From NCBI GenBank assembly GCA_035690065.1, contig DASSKW010000084.1, positions 1 through 36,827 of the forward strand: a stretch of 36,827 nt of DNA. The letters run 5' to 3'. This document shows, piece after piece, positions 1-6,814 of this stretch. The notes below the pieces were generated by a model. The model made no database searches. It was not told the origin of the DNA and saw only the letters and a list, made by a program, of their open reading frames with translations. A program made the translations under genes and the position numbers. The stretch comes from DASSKW01 sp035690065. Lineage in GTDB: Bacteria; Pseudomonadota; Gammaproteobacteria; Natronospirales; REEB76. The first letter of the stretch is position 1. The number at the start of each line of letters is the position of its first letter.

Positions 1-77
1 GCGCCTACGGCACCGACCACTACAGTCGCGACAGTCAGGAAATGGCGCCGGTTGTTGTCGATTTCTTCGCTGCTCAT
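1..77 (-). CDS. petA: Rieske iron-sulfur subunit of cytochrome bc1, N-terminal fragment
   Basis: This is the first 25 codons of a gene that runs off the left edge. The visible peptide starts MSSEEIDNNRRHFLTVAT and continues into a Val/Gly/Ala-rich hydrophobic stretch. A short polar leader, a twin arginine followed by HFL, and a single membrane anchor are typical of bacterial Rieske subunits, which are inserted by the Tat route and pass electrons from ubiquinol to cytochrome c1. The ATG at 77-75 is preceded by a good ribosome binding site (GGAGAGGGG about 4 bases upstream). The cluster-binding Cys/His motifs lie outside the window, so the call rests on the leader and on the neighbouring AlgW/DegS-type gene, a pairing seen in other gammaproteobacteria. 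Another Tat-anchored protein is possible. Confidence 0.75.
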   Translation of the reverse strand, partial: MSSEEIDNNRRHFLTVATVVVGAVG

Positions 78-171
78 TTAACCCCTCTCCTGGCGGTTCA
101 AAACGCGGTATCGCGAGCCTGTCAGCCCGCGCGGCCAGAAACCGGACGGAAGAAAATACACAGAGTGCGGC

Positions 172-177
172 ATTATA
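172..177 (-). promoter_or_regulatory. Consensus -10 box, probable petA promoter
   Basis: Read on the minus strand this is a perfect TATAAT, about 95 bases upstream of the petA start codon. No good -35 hexamer is visible at 16-18 bases spacing, because the spacer region is GC-rich. The rest of the 78-249 divergent region holds a small GCGGC/GCCGC hairpin (182-199) and no gene. Confidence 0.4.
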
Positions 178-249
178 CACAGCGGCCTCAAAAAGCCGCC
201 AGTATTAAGCCCCTCCCGGGCTGACGGCTTGCCGGGGGCATGCTAGCGT

Positions 250-1368
250 ATGCCGATGAATACTCTGCCCCGTCTGCTGCTCTTCCTGCTGCGCGCCACC
301 GTGGTAGGGCTCGCCATCGCCTTCCTGGTGGTCTGGTTCCGGCCCGGTCTGCTGGCACGGCACGCCGGGTCAGGTATCGATTCCTACGCCCAGGCGGTAA
401 CCACCTCCTCGGCCTCGGTGGTCAACGTGCACAGCGCCCGCCGCGTCCGCCAGAGCCCCAACCCGCTCTCGGACGACCCGTTCTGGCAACGCTATTTCGG
501 CAATCAGTATGGCGCCCCGCAAAGCCGCCTGGAATCGAGCCTGGGCTCCGGAGTGATCGTCAGCAGCGATGGCTATATCCTCACCAACTATCACGTCATC
601 AGCGGAGCCGACGCCATCCAGGTGGGGATGCAGGACGGCCGTTCCGCAGCCGCGCGCATCGTCGGCGTCGACCCGGATACCGACCTGGCGCTGCTGAAAG
701 TGGACCTGCCAAACCTGAAACCCATCGAACTGGGTCGTTCCGATGACCTGCATGTCGGTGACGTGGTGCTGGCCATCGGCGATCCCTACGGGGTCGGCCA
801 GACCGTAACCCAGGGTATCGTCAGCGCCATGGGTCGCAGTCAGCTCGGCTTGTCCACCTTCGAGAATTTCATCCAGACCGATGCCGCCATCAATCCCGGC
901 AATTCCGGCGGCGCGCTGGTCAACACCAATGGTCAGTTGGTAGGCATCAACACCGCGCTGTTCTCGACCACCGGTGGCTCCACCGGTATCGGTTTCGCGA
1001 CTCCCGTGAATCTGGCACGCGGCGTGATGAAACAACTGATCGAGTATGGTCGCGTGATGCGCGGTTATCTCGGCGTCGAACCGCAGGACATCACCCCCGA
1101 ACTCGCGCAAGCCTTCAAACTCGACGACACGCACGGCTTCATCATCACCAGCATGGGTCCGAGCGGACCGGCGGCCAAAGCCGGGCTGCAACCCGGCGAT
1201 GTGGTTGTCTCCATCGATGGGGAACCGGTTGAGAATAGTCGCGATGCGCTCAACCGCATCGCCGGGAAAGCTCCCGGTACGGTGGTCACACTCAAGGTAA
1301 TCCGTCACGGCAAATCGTTTTCAGTCAAAGTGACCGTGGCCGAACGGCCGGTGCAACGGAGCAGCTAA
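250..1368 (+). CDS. degS: Trypsin-like periplasmic serine protease of the DegS/AlgW type
   Basis: Predicted inner-membrane-anchored protease of 372 residues. In this family, stress-sensing DegS/AlgW cleaves the anti-sigma factor RseA/MucA to release sigma-E. Residues 8-29 form one hydrophobic N-terminal segment with no signal cleavage site, which favours DegS/AlgW over soluble DegP/DegQ. The catalytic triad is His115 (TNYHV), Asp145 (DTDLALL) and Ser219 (GNSGGAL). A single PDZ domain follows at about 270-365 (GYLGV, GLQPGDVV). One PDZ domain and about 370 residues fit DegS/AlgW, since DegP/DegQ have two. The start could be the ATG at 250 or at 256; a G-rich stretch lies at about 234-238. It is divergent from petA and convergent with murA, with a palindromic repeat in between. 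The sigma-E role is inferred from the family; no rseA/mucA homologue is in the window. Confidence 0.88.
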   Translation: MPMNTLPRLLLFLLRATVVGLAIAFLVVWFRPGLLARHAGSGIDSYAQAVTTSSASVVNVHSARRVRQSPNPLSDDPFWQRYFGNQYGAPQSRLESSLGSGVIVSSDGYILTNYHVISGADAIQVGMQDGRSAAARIVGVDPDTDLALLKVDLPNLKPIELGRSDDLHVGDVVLAIGDPYGVGQTVTQGIVSAMGRSQLGLSTFENFIQTDAAINPGNSGGALVNTNGQLVGINTALFSTTGGSTGIGFATPVNLARGVMKQLIEYGRVMRGYLGVEPQDITPELAQAFKLDDTHGFIITSMGPSGPAAKAGLQPGDVVVSIDGEPVENSRDALNRIAGKAPGTVVTLKVIRHGKSFSVKVTVAERPVQRSS

Positions 1369-1375
1369 GTACCAA

Positions 1376-1454
1376 GTCATTGCGAGGGGCAAAGCGGCGA
1401 AGCGATCCCGGGGTGTCTCCAAACCAGAGATTGCGTCACTGCGTTCGCAATGAC
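1376..1454. repeat. Dispersed palindromic repeat (GTCATTGCGA ... CGCAATGAC)
   Basis: A 79-bp element begins GTCATTGCGAGGGGCAAAGC and ends with GTTCGCAATGAC, the reverse complement of its start over 10 bases. The interior arms are imperfectly complementary. From memory, very similar CATTGCGAG...CTCGCAATG palindromes are scattered through many unrelated bacterial genomes. It sits between the convergent 3' ends of the DegS-like gene and murA, where it could fold into a long hairpin. I saw no second copy in the window. Confidence 0.7.
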
Positions 1455-1496
1455 AGAAGCAACCAATTGATCGTCGAAAACATTATTGAACAACTC

Positions 1497-2756
1497 TCAG
1501 GCCGGCACCCGGCGAATCTTCGCGCCCAACTGCCCCAGTTTCTCTTCGATGGTCTCGTAACCGCGGTCGATGTGATAGATACGATCGACCACGGTCTCGC
1601 CTTCTGCGACCAGACCTGCCAGCACCAGACTCGCCGAGGCGCGCAGATCGGTCGCCATCACCGGCGCGCCGGTGAGATGGTCCACGCCCTGACTGATGGC
1701 AGTGTTGCCTTCGAGCTTGACGTCCGCGCCCATGCGCAGCATCTCCAGCACGTGCATGAACCGGTTCTCGAACACCGTCTCGGTGATGGTGCCGGTGCCT
1801 TCCGCGATGACGTTAAGCGTGGTGAACTGGGCCTGCATGTCGGTGGGGAACGCGGGATACGGCGCCGTCTTCACATCCACCGCCTGCGGGCGGCGACCGC
1901 GCATATCGACTTCGATCCAGTCCTTGCCTTTGCCGAGTTTGGCTCCCGCCTCTTCCAGTTTCGACAATACCGAATCCAGTAATTCCGGACGGGTATCGCG
2001 CACCCGCACGTGTCCGCCGGTCACTGCACCGGCACAAAGATAGGTGCCGGTCTCGATGCGATCGGGCAATACGTCGTAACTTGTACCGTGCAGTTTCTTG
2101 ACGCCTTCGATAGTGATGACATCCGTACCCATGCCGCGAACCTTGGCGCCCATCTGATTCAGGCACAGCGCCAGATCCACGACTTCAGGTTCGCGTGCCG
2201 CGTTCTCGATCACGGTGGTGCCGTCGGCGAGCGTCGCGGCCATCATCAGGTTTTCGGTGCCGGTCACTGACACCATGTCCATGAAGATGCGGGCGCCTTT
2301 CAGACGCTCGGCGCGGGCACGGATGTAACCGCCTTCGACGTTGATGTCGGCGCCCATCGCCTGCAAACCCGCGATATGCAGGTTGACCGGACGCGAACCG
2401 ATGTTGCAACCGCCGGGCAACGACACGTCGGCGCGACCGAAATGCGCCAGCAACGGCCCCAGTACCAGGATCGATGCACGCATGGTCTTGACCAGTTCAT
2501 ACGGCGCATAGAACTCGCGGATGCTGGCGGTATCCACTTCGATGCGCATGTGTTCGTTGATGGTCACGCCAACGCCCATGCGGCCCAGCAATTCGATGGT
2601 GGTGGTGACGTCGTGCAGATGCGGCACGTTGCCGACCGTGACCGGACCGTCGGCCAGCAGCGTCGCAGCCAGGATTGGCAGCGTCGCGTTCTTGGCGCCG
2701 GAGATGCGGATCTCGCCTTCGAGCGGCTTGCCGCCGGTGATATGCAGTTTGTCCAA
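1497..2756 (-). CDS. murA: UDP-N-acetylglucosamine 1-carboxyvinyltransferase
   Basis: First committed step of peptidoglycan synthesis in the cytoplasm: transfer of enolpyruvate from PEP to UDP-GlcNAc. The protein has 419 residues, the usual MurA length. It shows the N-terminal KN pair (Lys22-Asn23) and the active-site loop LPGGCNIGSRPV with Cys117, equivalent to the Cys targeted by fosfomycin in E. coli, so the Cys form is kept. The start is a TTG at 2756-2754, forced because an in-frame TAA lies four codons upstream and no ATG or GTG intervenes; an AAGG ribosome binding site lies upstream. It follows ibaG on the same strand (57-bp gap), as in many gammaproteobacteria, and converges with the DegS-like gene. 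Confidence 0.96.
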   Translation of the reverse strand: MDKLHITGGKPLEGEIRISGAKNATLPILAATLLADGPVTVGNVPHLHDVTTTIELLGRMGVGVTINEHMRIEVDTASIREFYAPYELVKTMRASILVLGPLLAHFGRADVSLPGGCNIGSRPVNLHIAGLQAMGADINVEGGYIRARAERLKGARIFMDMVSVTGTENLMMAATLADGTTVIENAAREPEVVDLALCLNQMGAKVRGMGTDVITIEGVKKLHGTSYDVLPDRIETGTYLCAGAVTGGHVRVRDTRPELLDSVLSKLEEAGAKLGKGKDWIEVDMRGRRPQAVDVKTAPYPAFPTDMQAQFTTLNVIAEGTGTITETVFENRFMHVLEMLRMGADVKLEGNTAISQGVDHLTGAPVMATDLRASASLVLAGLVAEGETVVDRIYHIDRGYETIEEKLGQLGAKIRRVPA

Positions 2757-2813
2757 GAGGATGCCTTATCGGGTTCGGATGTTTATGAAACGCCAACGCT
2801 GCAACGCAACCAG

Positions 2814-3056
2814 TCAGAGGTGCTCTTTTTCAGCCTCGTCGGGTGCAAGTGTTTGCATGCTCAAGGCATGTATCTCGCGGCCCATACGCGCGCCGAGCGC
2901 CGCGTAAACCAGTTGATGCCGGGCCAGCGGCCGCTTGCCGGCGAACAATTCAGAGACGATGCGGGCCTCGAAATGGGTGCCATCTTCGCTCACCACCGAG
3001 ATTTCAGCGCCGGGCAGGCCCTGGGCGATCAACTGCTGGACTTCGGTGGGATGCAA
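2814..3056 (-). CDS. ibaG: BolA/IbaG family protein
   Basis: Small BolA-fold protein of 80 residues. Family members bind [2Fe-2S] clusters with monothiol glutaredoxins and take part in iron and acid-stress responses. Recognisable parts are the N-terminal helix (TEVQQLIAQGLPGA), the central HFEARIVSELFAGK segment and the conserved HQLVYAALG and IHALSMQTLAP segments, the last with its conserved His. I chose the TTG at 3056 because GGAG lies 6 bases upstream and the length then matches IbaG. An ATG at 3113 would add 19 residues with no family counterpart. It is the first gene of a likely ibaG-murA unit, divergent from kdsD. The mlaFEDCB genes that often precede ibaG are absent. Confidence 0.83.
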   Translation of the reverse strand: MHPTEVQQLIAQGLPGAEISVVSEDGTHFEARIVSELFAGKRPLARHQLVYAALGARMGREIHALSMQTLAPDEAEKEHL

Positions 3057-3204
3057 CGAGGACTCCGGGGCATCGGGCGGGAGATTTCTGCCGACGATGA
3101 TAACCGATTGCATGCCCCGGCAGGAACGGCTGGCCAGGCGGACGGGCAAAGCCGGGACGCAAAGCGTGTATCATTATCCGCATTCCAACAGTGTCAGATT
3201 CGCC

Positions 3205-4185
3205 ATGAGCCGCACCGATACCGCCACTCTGCTCCGCCTGGCGCGCGAGGTGCTGGACACCGAAGCGGCGGCAATCAGCGCGCTCGGCCCGCGCCTGGAC
3301 GAGCAATTCGCCGCGGCCTGCCGCCTGTTACTCGAGTGCAAGGGCCGGGTAGTGGTGACCGGCATGGGCAAATCCGGGCACATCGCCCACAAGATCGCCG
3401 CCACACTCGCCAGCACCGGCACTCCTGCGTTCTATGTGCATCCGGGTGAAGCCAGTCACGGCGACATGGGCATGATCACCGGTAGCGATACGGTGCTGGC
3501 CCTGTCCAATTCCGGCGAGACCACCGAGCTCATCACGATCCTGCCGCTGATCAAACGGCTCGGCGTCAAACTCGTCGCACTGACCGGCAAACCGCAATCG
3601 ACGCTCGCGCGCGCCGCGGATGTGCATCTCGATGTGTCGGTCACACAGGAAGCCTGTCCGATGAACCTCGCGCCTACCGCCAGCACCACCGCCGCACTCG
3701 CCGTGGGGGATGCACTCGCGGTCGCCCTGCTGTCAGCGCGCGGCTTCACGCAGGAAGATTTTGCACGCTCGCATCCCGGCGGCAGTCTCGGCCGGCGTCT
3801 GTTGTTGCGGGTCGAGGACATGATGCACACCGGCGGCGATTTGCCGATGGTGCATGCAGGCGCGAGCCTCAGCGAAGCGCTGATGGAGATGACCCGCAAA
3901 GGTCTCGGCATGACAGCGATCGTGGATACCGAACGGCATGTCATCGGTATCTTCACTGACGGCGATCTGCGCCGTGCGCTGGACCGTGAGATCAATGTGC
4001 ACCACACCCGTATCGATGAAGTCATGACGCGTAATTGCACGACCGTCAAAGCCGACCTGATGGCAGGCGAAGCGCTACACCTGATGGAAAGCCGCAAGTT
4101 CAACGGTTTGCTGGTCGTGGATGACGCGCGCCATCTGGTGGGCGCGCTCAACATGCACGACTTGTTGCGTGCGGGCGTGGTGTGA
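3205..4185 (+). CDS. kdsD: D-arabinose 5-phosphate isomerase
   Basis: Cytoplasmic isomerase converting ribulose 5-phosphate to arabinose 5-phosphate, the first step towards KDO for lipopolysaccharide. The 326 residues comprise a SIS sugar-isomerase domain (about 40-180, with GKSGH at 55-59, SNSGET at 101-106 and SHPGGSLGRRL around 189-199) and two CBS domains (about 205-326). The ATG at 3205 fits the family N-terminus, although the frame is open far upstream. A TATCAT hexamer at 3169-3174 may be its -10 box. The stop codon is one base before the kdsC start, so the two genes are probably translated together. Confidence 0.96.
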   Translation: MSRTDTATLLRLAREVLDTEAAAISALGPRLDEQFAAACRLLLECKGRVVVTGMGKSGHIAHKIAATLASTGTPAFYVHPGEASHGDMGMITGSDTVLALSNSGETTELITILPLIKRLGVKLVALTGKPQSTLARAADVHLDVSVTQEACPMNLAPTASTTAALAVGDALAVALLSARGFTQEDFARSHPGGSLGRRLLLRVEDMMHTGGDLPMVHAGASLSEALMEMTRKGLGMTAIVDTERHVIGIFTDGDLRRALDREINVHHTRIDEVMTRNCTTVKADLMAGEALHLMESRKFNGLLVVDDARHLVGALNMHDLLRAGVV

Positions 4186-4186
4186 C

Positions 4187-4687
4187 ATGGCGGACGTCCG
4201 CGAACAGGCAGCACGCATCCGTCTGGCGGTATTCGATGTGGACGGCGTGTTCACCGATGGCAGACTCTATTACGGTGCCGACGGCACCGAGCTCAAGGCA
4301 TTCCATACCCGCGACGGTCACGGCATCAAGGAATTGCTTCGCAATGGCGTGCAAGTCGCGGTGATTTCCGGACGTCGTTCCGATGCGGTCACGCGCCGCA
4401 TGCAGGAACTGGGTGTCACGCATGTCTTCCAGGGCTGCGACGACAAACTGCCCGTATTCGAAAAGTTACTCAGCCGGCTCGGGATCGCTGCAGAAGATAC
4501 CGTCTGTGTCGGAGATGATGTACCTGATCTGCCACTGATCCAGCGCGCCGGGCTCGGGGTTGCGGTCAGTGATGCCCATCCCTCGGTACGCGCAGCCGCA
4601 CAACTCACCACCCGGGCCGCGGGCGGCAAAGGCGCGGTACGGGAAGTCTGTGATCTGATCCTGGCAGCGGGGACTCCTGGCACGTGA
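4187..4687 (+). CDS. kdsC: 3-deoxy-D-manno-octulosonate 8-phosphate phosphatase
   Basis: HAD-superfamily phosphatase of 166 residues that removes the phosphate from KDO 8-phosphate. Motif I is FDVDGVFTDG, with nucleophile Asp17 and acid/base Asp19. Motif II is ISGRRS, and the C-terminal metal-binding motif is GDDVPDLPL. The missing cap domain and short length fit the KdsC (HAD type C0) group, which acts as a tetramer. It starts one base after the kdsD stop and overlaps lptC by four bases (GTGA). KdsD and KdsC are adjacent, but the other KDO enzymes (kdsA, kdsB) are not in the window. Confidence 0.95.
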   Translation: MADVREQAARIRLAVFDVDGVFTDGRLYYGADGTELKAFHTRDGHGIKELLRNGVQVAVISGRRSDAVTRRMQELGVTHVFQGCDDKLPVFEKLLSRLGIAAEDTVCVGDDVPDLPLIQRAGLGVAVSDAHPSVRAAAQLTTRAAGGKGAVREVCDLILAAGTPGT

Positions 4688-5250
4688 ATCTGCGGCTGAT
4701 CCTGTTCATCCTGATCCTGGGACTGGTCGCGGCCGGCACCTGGTGGCTGGCAAATCGCATCAAACCGCCTGAGATTACCGCACCCCCGCCGCCGACTCAT
4801 GAGCCGGACTATTACTTCACCGATGCCACGGTGACGACGCTGGATAAACAGGGCCGACGTGCTGCGGTGATGACCGCACCGCGCATCGTGCATCATCCGG
4901 ATGACGACAGCTCGGAAGTGTTCGCGCCACGCATCGTGTATTTCTCGGCCGGCGATCCCCCCTGGCACGCACAGGCCGATCACGGTCTGATGCCGAGCGG
5001 CGGGCAACTGGTCAAACTCGACGGGCATGTGGAGATGCGCCGGGCAGACGCCAACGGTGGGCCACCGTTGGTGATCGATACCGATAGACTGGATGTGAAT
5101 CTGGATACCAACATCGGCACCACCGCCGATCCGGTAGATATCGTGCAAGGCGCGAGCCACATGACCGGGATCGGCATGCTGGCCTATTTCAAAGAGAACC
5201 GGCTGGTGCTGCAAAGCAAGGTTAGAGGTCACTATGTCCGCAAACACTAA
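4684..5250 (+). CDS. lptC: LPS export system protein LptC
   Basis: Bitopic inner-membrane protein of 188 residues that takes LPS from LptB2FG and passes it to LptA in the periplasm. Residues 4-20 form a single membrane segment, followed by a beta-rich periplasmic domain with the usual LptC features (YYFTDATVTTLDKQGR near the start, ENRLVLQSKVRGHYV at the end). It begins with GTG inside the kdsC stop (GTGA overlap), suggesting translational coupling. The TAA stop touches the left end of an inserted palindromic element, but the C-terminus looks complete by family comparison. Confidence 0.9.
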   Translation: MNLRLILFILILGLVAAGTWWLANRIKPPEITAPPPPTHEPDYYFTDATVTTLDKQGRRAAVMTAPRIVHHPDDDSSEVFAPRIVYFSAGDPPWHAQADHGLMPSGGQLVKLDGHVEMRRADANGGPPLVIDTDRLDVNLDTNIGTTADPVDIVQGASHMTGIGMLAYFKENRLVLQSKVRGHYVRKH

Positions 5251-5394
5251 GGGAACCTCTAAATATCGATCTTTGTGGTTTCTGGGGGTGTTAAGAATGG
5301 CCTCAAAATCCTCATGTACTGACGTGTACACTCCGGTTTCTCGGCCATTTTCGCCTACCCAGAAACCAAAATTTCTGATTTTTAGCGGTCCCCT
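5250..5394. repeat. MITE-like long inverted repeat between lptC and lptA
   Basis: About 145 bp, with two imperfectly complementary arms of about 70 bp. The left arm begins AGGGAACCTCTAAATATCG. The reverse complement of the right end begins AGGGGACCGCTAAAAATCAG. Both arms share TGGTTTCTGGG and AATGGCC blocks at matching distances. The centre holds GTACTGACGTGTAC. It has no coding capacity of its own. The left tip coincides with the lptC stop codon and the right tip is 13 bases before the first ATG of lptA. This structure fits a non-autonomous, transposase-mobilised element (MITE). No transposase or second copy is in the window, so mobility is inferred. Confidence 0.75.
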
Positions 5395-5407
5395 GAAAAA
5401 ATTGAAA

Positions 5408-5968
5408 ATGTTGCTGCTGTGCTGCGCGCTGCTGACAGCAGTCTCCGCGTTCGCGCTCAGCAGCGACAAGAATCAGCCCATGGATATCCAGGCCGATCAT
5501 GGTGAATGGCAGAACGACAACAAGACCAACCTCGGTACCGGCATCTACACCGGGCATGTCATCATCACCCAGGGCAGTATCCGGATCACGGCCGACCATG
5601 CCGTGGTACATACCCGCAACGGTGAGTTGCAGACTGCCGACATCACCGGTCAACCTGCCACCTTTCAACAGCAACCGGATACCGGCGAACTCATGCACGG
5701 CATCGCCGACCAGATCCATTACAACTCCGATACCAACATGGTGGACATGATCGGTCACGCACACATGCAACAGGGCAGCATCCGGCAGATGACGGCAGAC
5801 GTCATCCATTACAACACAGCAACAGAACATGCCGTCGCCGATGGTGGCAAGGATGGTGGGCGTGTGCATATCACGGTACCGCCCAAGACAACATCGCCCC
5901 CACCGGAAAAGAAGAAGACGGCGCCGCAACAAGCTGGCCAGCAGCCGGCTAAAGGCACTCCTCCGTGA
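5408..5968 (+). CDS. lptA: LPS export periplasmic bridge protein LptA
   Basis: Periplasmic protein of 186 residues whose beta-jellyroll units polymerise into the bridge carrying LPS from LptC to LptD. It has a Sec signal peptide (hydrophobic residues 2-15, cleavage near AFA-LS), then the OstA-like domain (QPMDIQADHGEW; several IxYN and DxV repeats) and a Pro/Lys/Gln-rich tail. The ATG at 5408 lacks a clear ribosome binding site. The codons just upstream read CTG-AAA-AAA-TTG-AAA, an ideal charged signal-peptide start (LKKLK), so translation may begin at the TTG at 5402 or once began at 5393. The stop overlaps the lptB start by four bases. Confidence 0.9.
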   Translation: MLLLCCALLTAVSAFALSSDKNQPMDIQADHGEWQNDNKTNLGTGIYTGHVIITQGSIRITADHAVVHTRNGELQTADITGQPATFQQQPDTGELMHGIADQIHYNSDTNMVDMIGHAHMQQGSIRQMTADVIHYNTATEHAVADGGKDGGRVHITVPPKTTSPPPEKKKTAPQQAGQQPAKGTPP

Positions 5969-6690
5969 GCATCCTGCGTGCTGAATCGCTGTGCAAGCGC
6001 TATCGCAAACGTGAAGTGGTGAGCGACGTCTCCATGCAACTCAATCGCGGTGAAGTGGTGGGTTTACTGGGTCCGAATGGCGCCGGCAAGACCACTTCCT
6101 TCTACATGATCGTCGGCCTGGTACCTGTGGACAGCGGCCGCATCCTGCTGGACGGACAGGATCTGACCAGACTGCCGGTACACGCCCGGGCCCGGCTGGG
6201 TCTGGGTTATCTGCCGCAGGAAGCGTCGGTATTTCGCAAACTGACCGTGGCCGAAAACATCCTCGCCATCCTGGAAACACGTGCTGCCCTGTCGCGTATC
6301 GAGCGTCAACAGCGGCTCGAAGAACTGCTCGAGGAACTGCACATCAGTCAGATTCGCGACAGCCTCGGTTTGTCGCTGTCAGGTGGTGAACGGCGACGAG
6401 TCGAGATCGCCCGCGCGTTGGCAGCAGATCCGGCCTTCATGCTGCTCGACGAACCGTTTGCCGGGGTAGACCCGATCTCGGTGATCGATATCCAGCGCAT
6501 CATCGAACATCTGAAGAATCGCAATATCGGGGTGCTGGTGACCGACCACAACGTCCGGGAAACACTGGGGATCTGCTCGCGTGCCTACATCATCAACCAG
6601 GGCACAGTCATCGCGGCCGGCGCCCCCGACGAGATACTGGCCAATAAACAGGTGCGGGAAGTCTACCTGGGCGAGAATTTTAGGCTATAA
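5965..6690 (+). CDS. lptB: LPS export ABC transporter ATP-binding protein LptB
   Basis: Cytoplasmic ATPase of 241 residues that powers LPS extraction by LptB2FG. It shows Walker A (GPNGAGKTTS), a Q-loop (YLPQEASVFRKL), the ABC signature (LSGGERRRVEIARAL), Walker B (FMLLDEPFAGVDP) and the switch His (VTDHNVRE). The IIEHLKNRNIGVLVTDHNVRET region is characteristic of LptB. The start is GTG within the lptA stop (GTGA), the same coupling as at kdsC-lptC. The membrane partners lptF and lptG are elsewhere, as is usual. Confidence 0.97.
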   Translation: MSILRAESLCKRYRKREVVSDVSMQLNRGEVVGLLGPNGAGKTTSFYMIVGLVPVDSGRILLDGQDLTRLPVHARARLGLGYLPQEASVFRKLTVAENILAILETRAALSRIERQQRLEELLEELHISQIRDSLGLSLSGGERRRVEIARALAADPAFMLLDEPFAGVDPISVIDIQRIIEHLKNRNIGVLVTDHNVRETLGICSRAYIINQGTVIAAGAPDEILANKQVREVYLGENFRL

Positions 6691-6814
6691 CTAGTATATG
6701 GCCCGCTTTGATGTTCCGCCCCTGCTGGGGTGGTGGTAGCCCACTCTCCCCCGCCTTTCCGGCGGTATCGCTAAGGAAACGCTAACTAACTATTCCAACT
6801 GGGGATTTTTCGAT

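Noticed and set aside
370..1308. Long open frame of 312 codons on the minus strand opposite the DegS-like gene
   Set aside because: It is fully antisense to a well-supported protease, is rich in Gly, Asp and His as expected for GC-rich shadow frames, and has no recognisable domain.
2376..3449. Open frame of 357 codons on the plus strand across murA and ibaG into kdsD
   Set aside because: It is a shadow of conserved genes in other frames, with no protein features.
4676..4693. TGGCAC sequence resembling a sigma-54 promoter near the lptC start
   Set aside because: The distance to the downstream GC is off by one and TTGC is absent; other TGGCAC matches in the window also lack the -12 element.
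4318..5469. Open frame of 383 codons on the minus strand across kdsC, lptC and the MITE
   Set aside because: It runs antisense to two confident genes and through a palindromic element, with no family resemblance.
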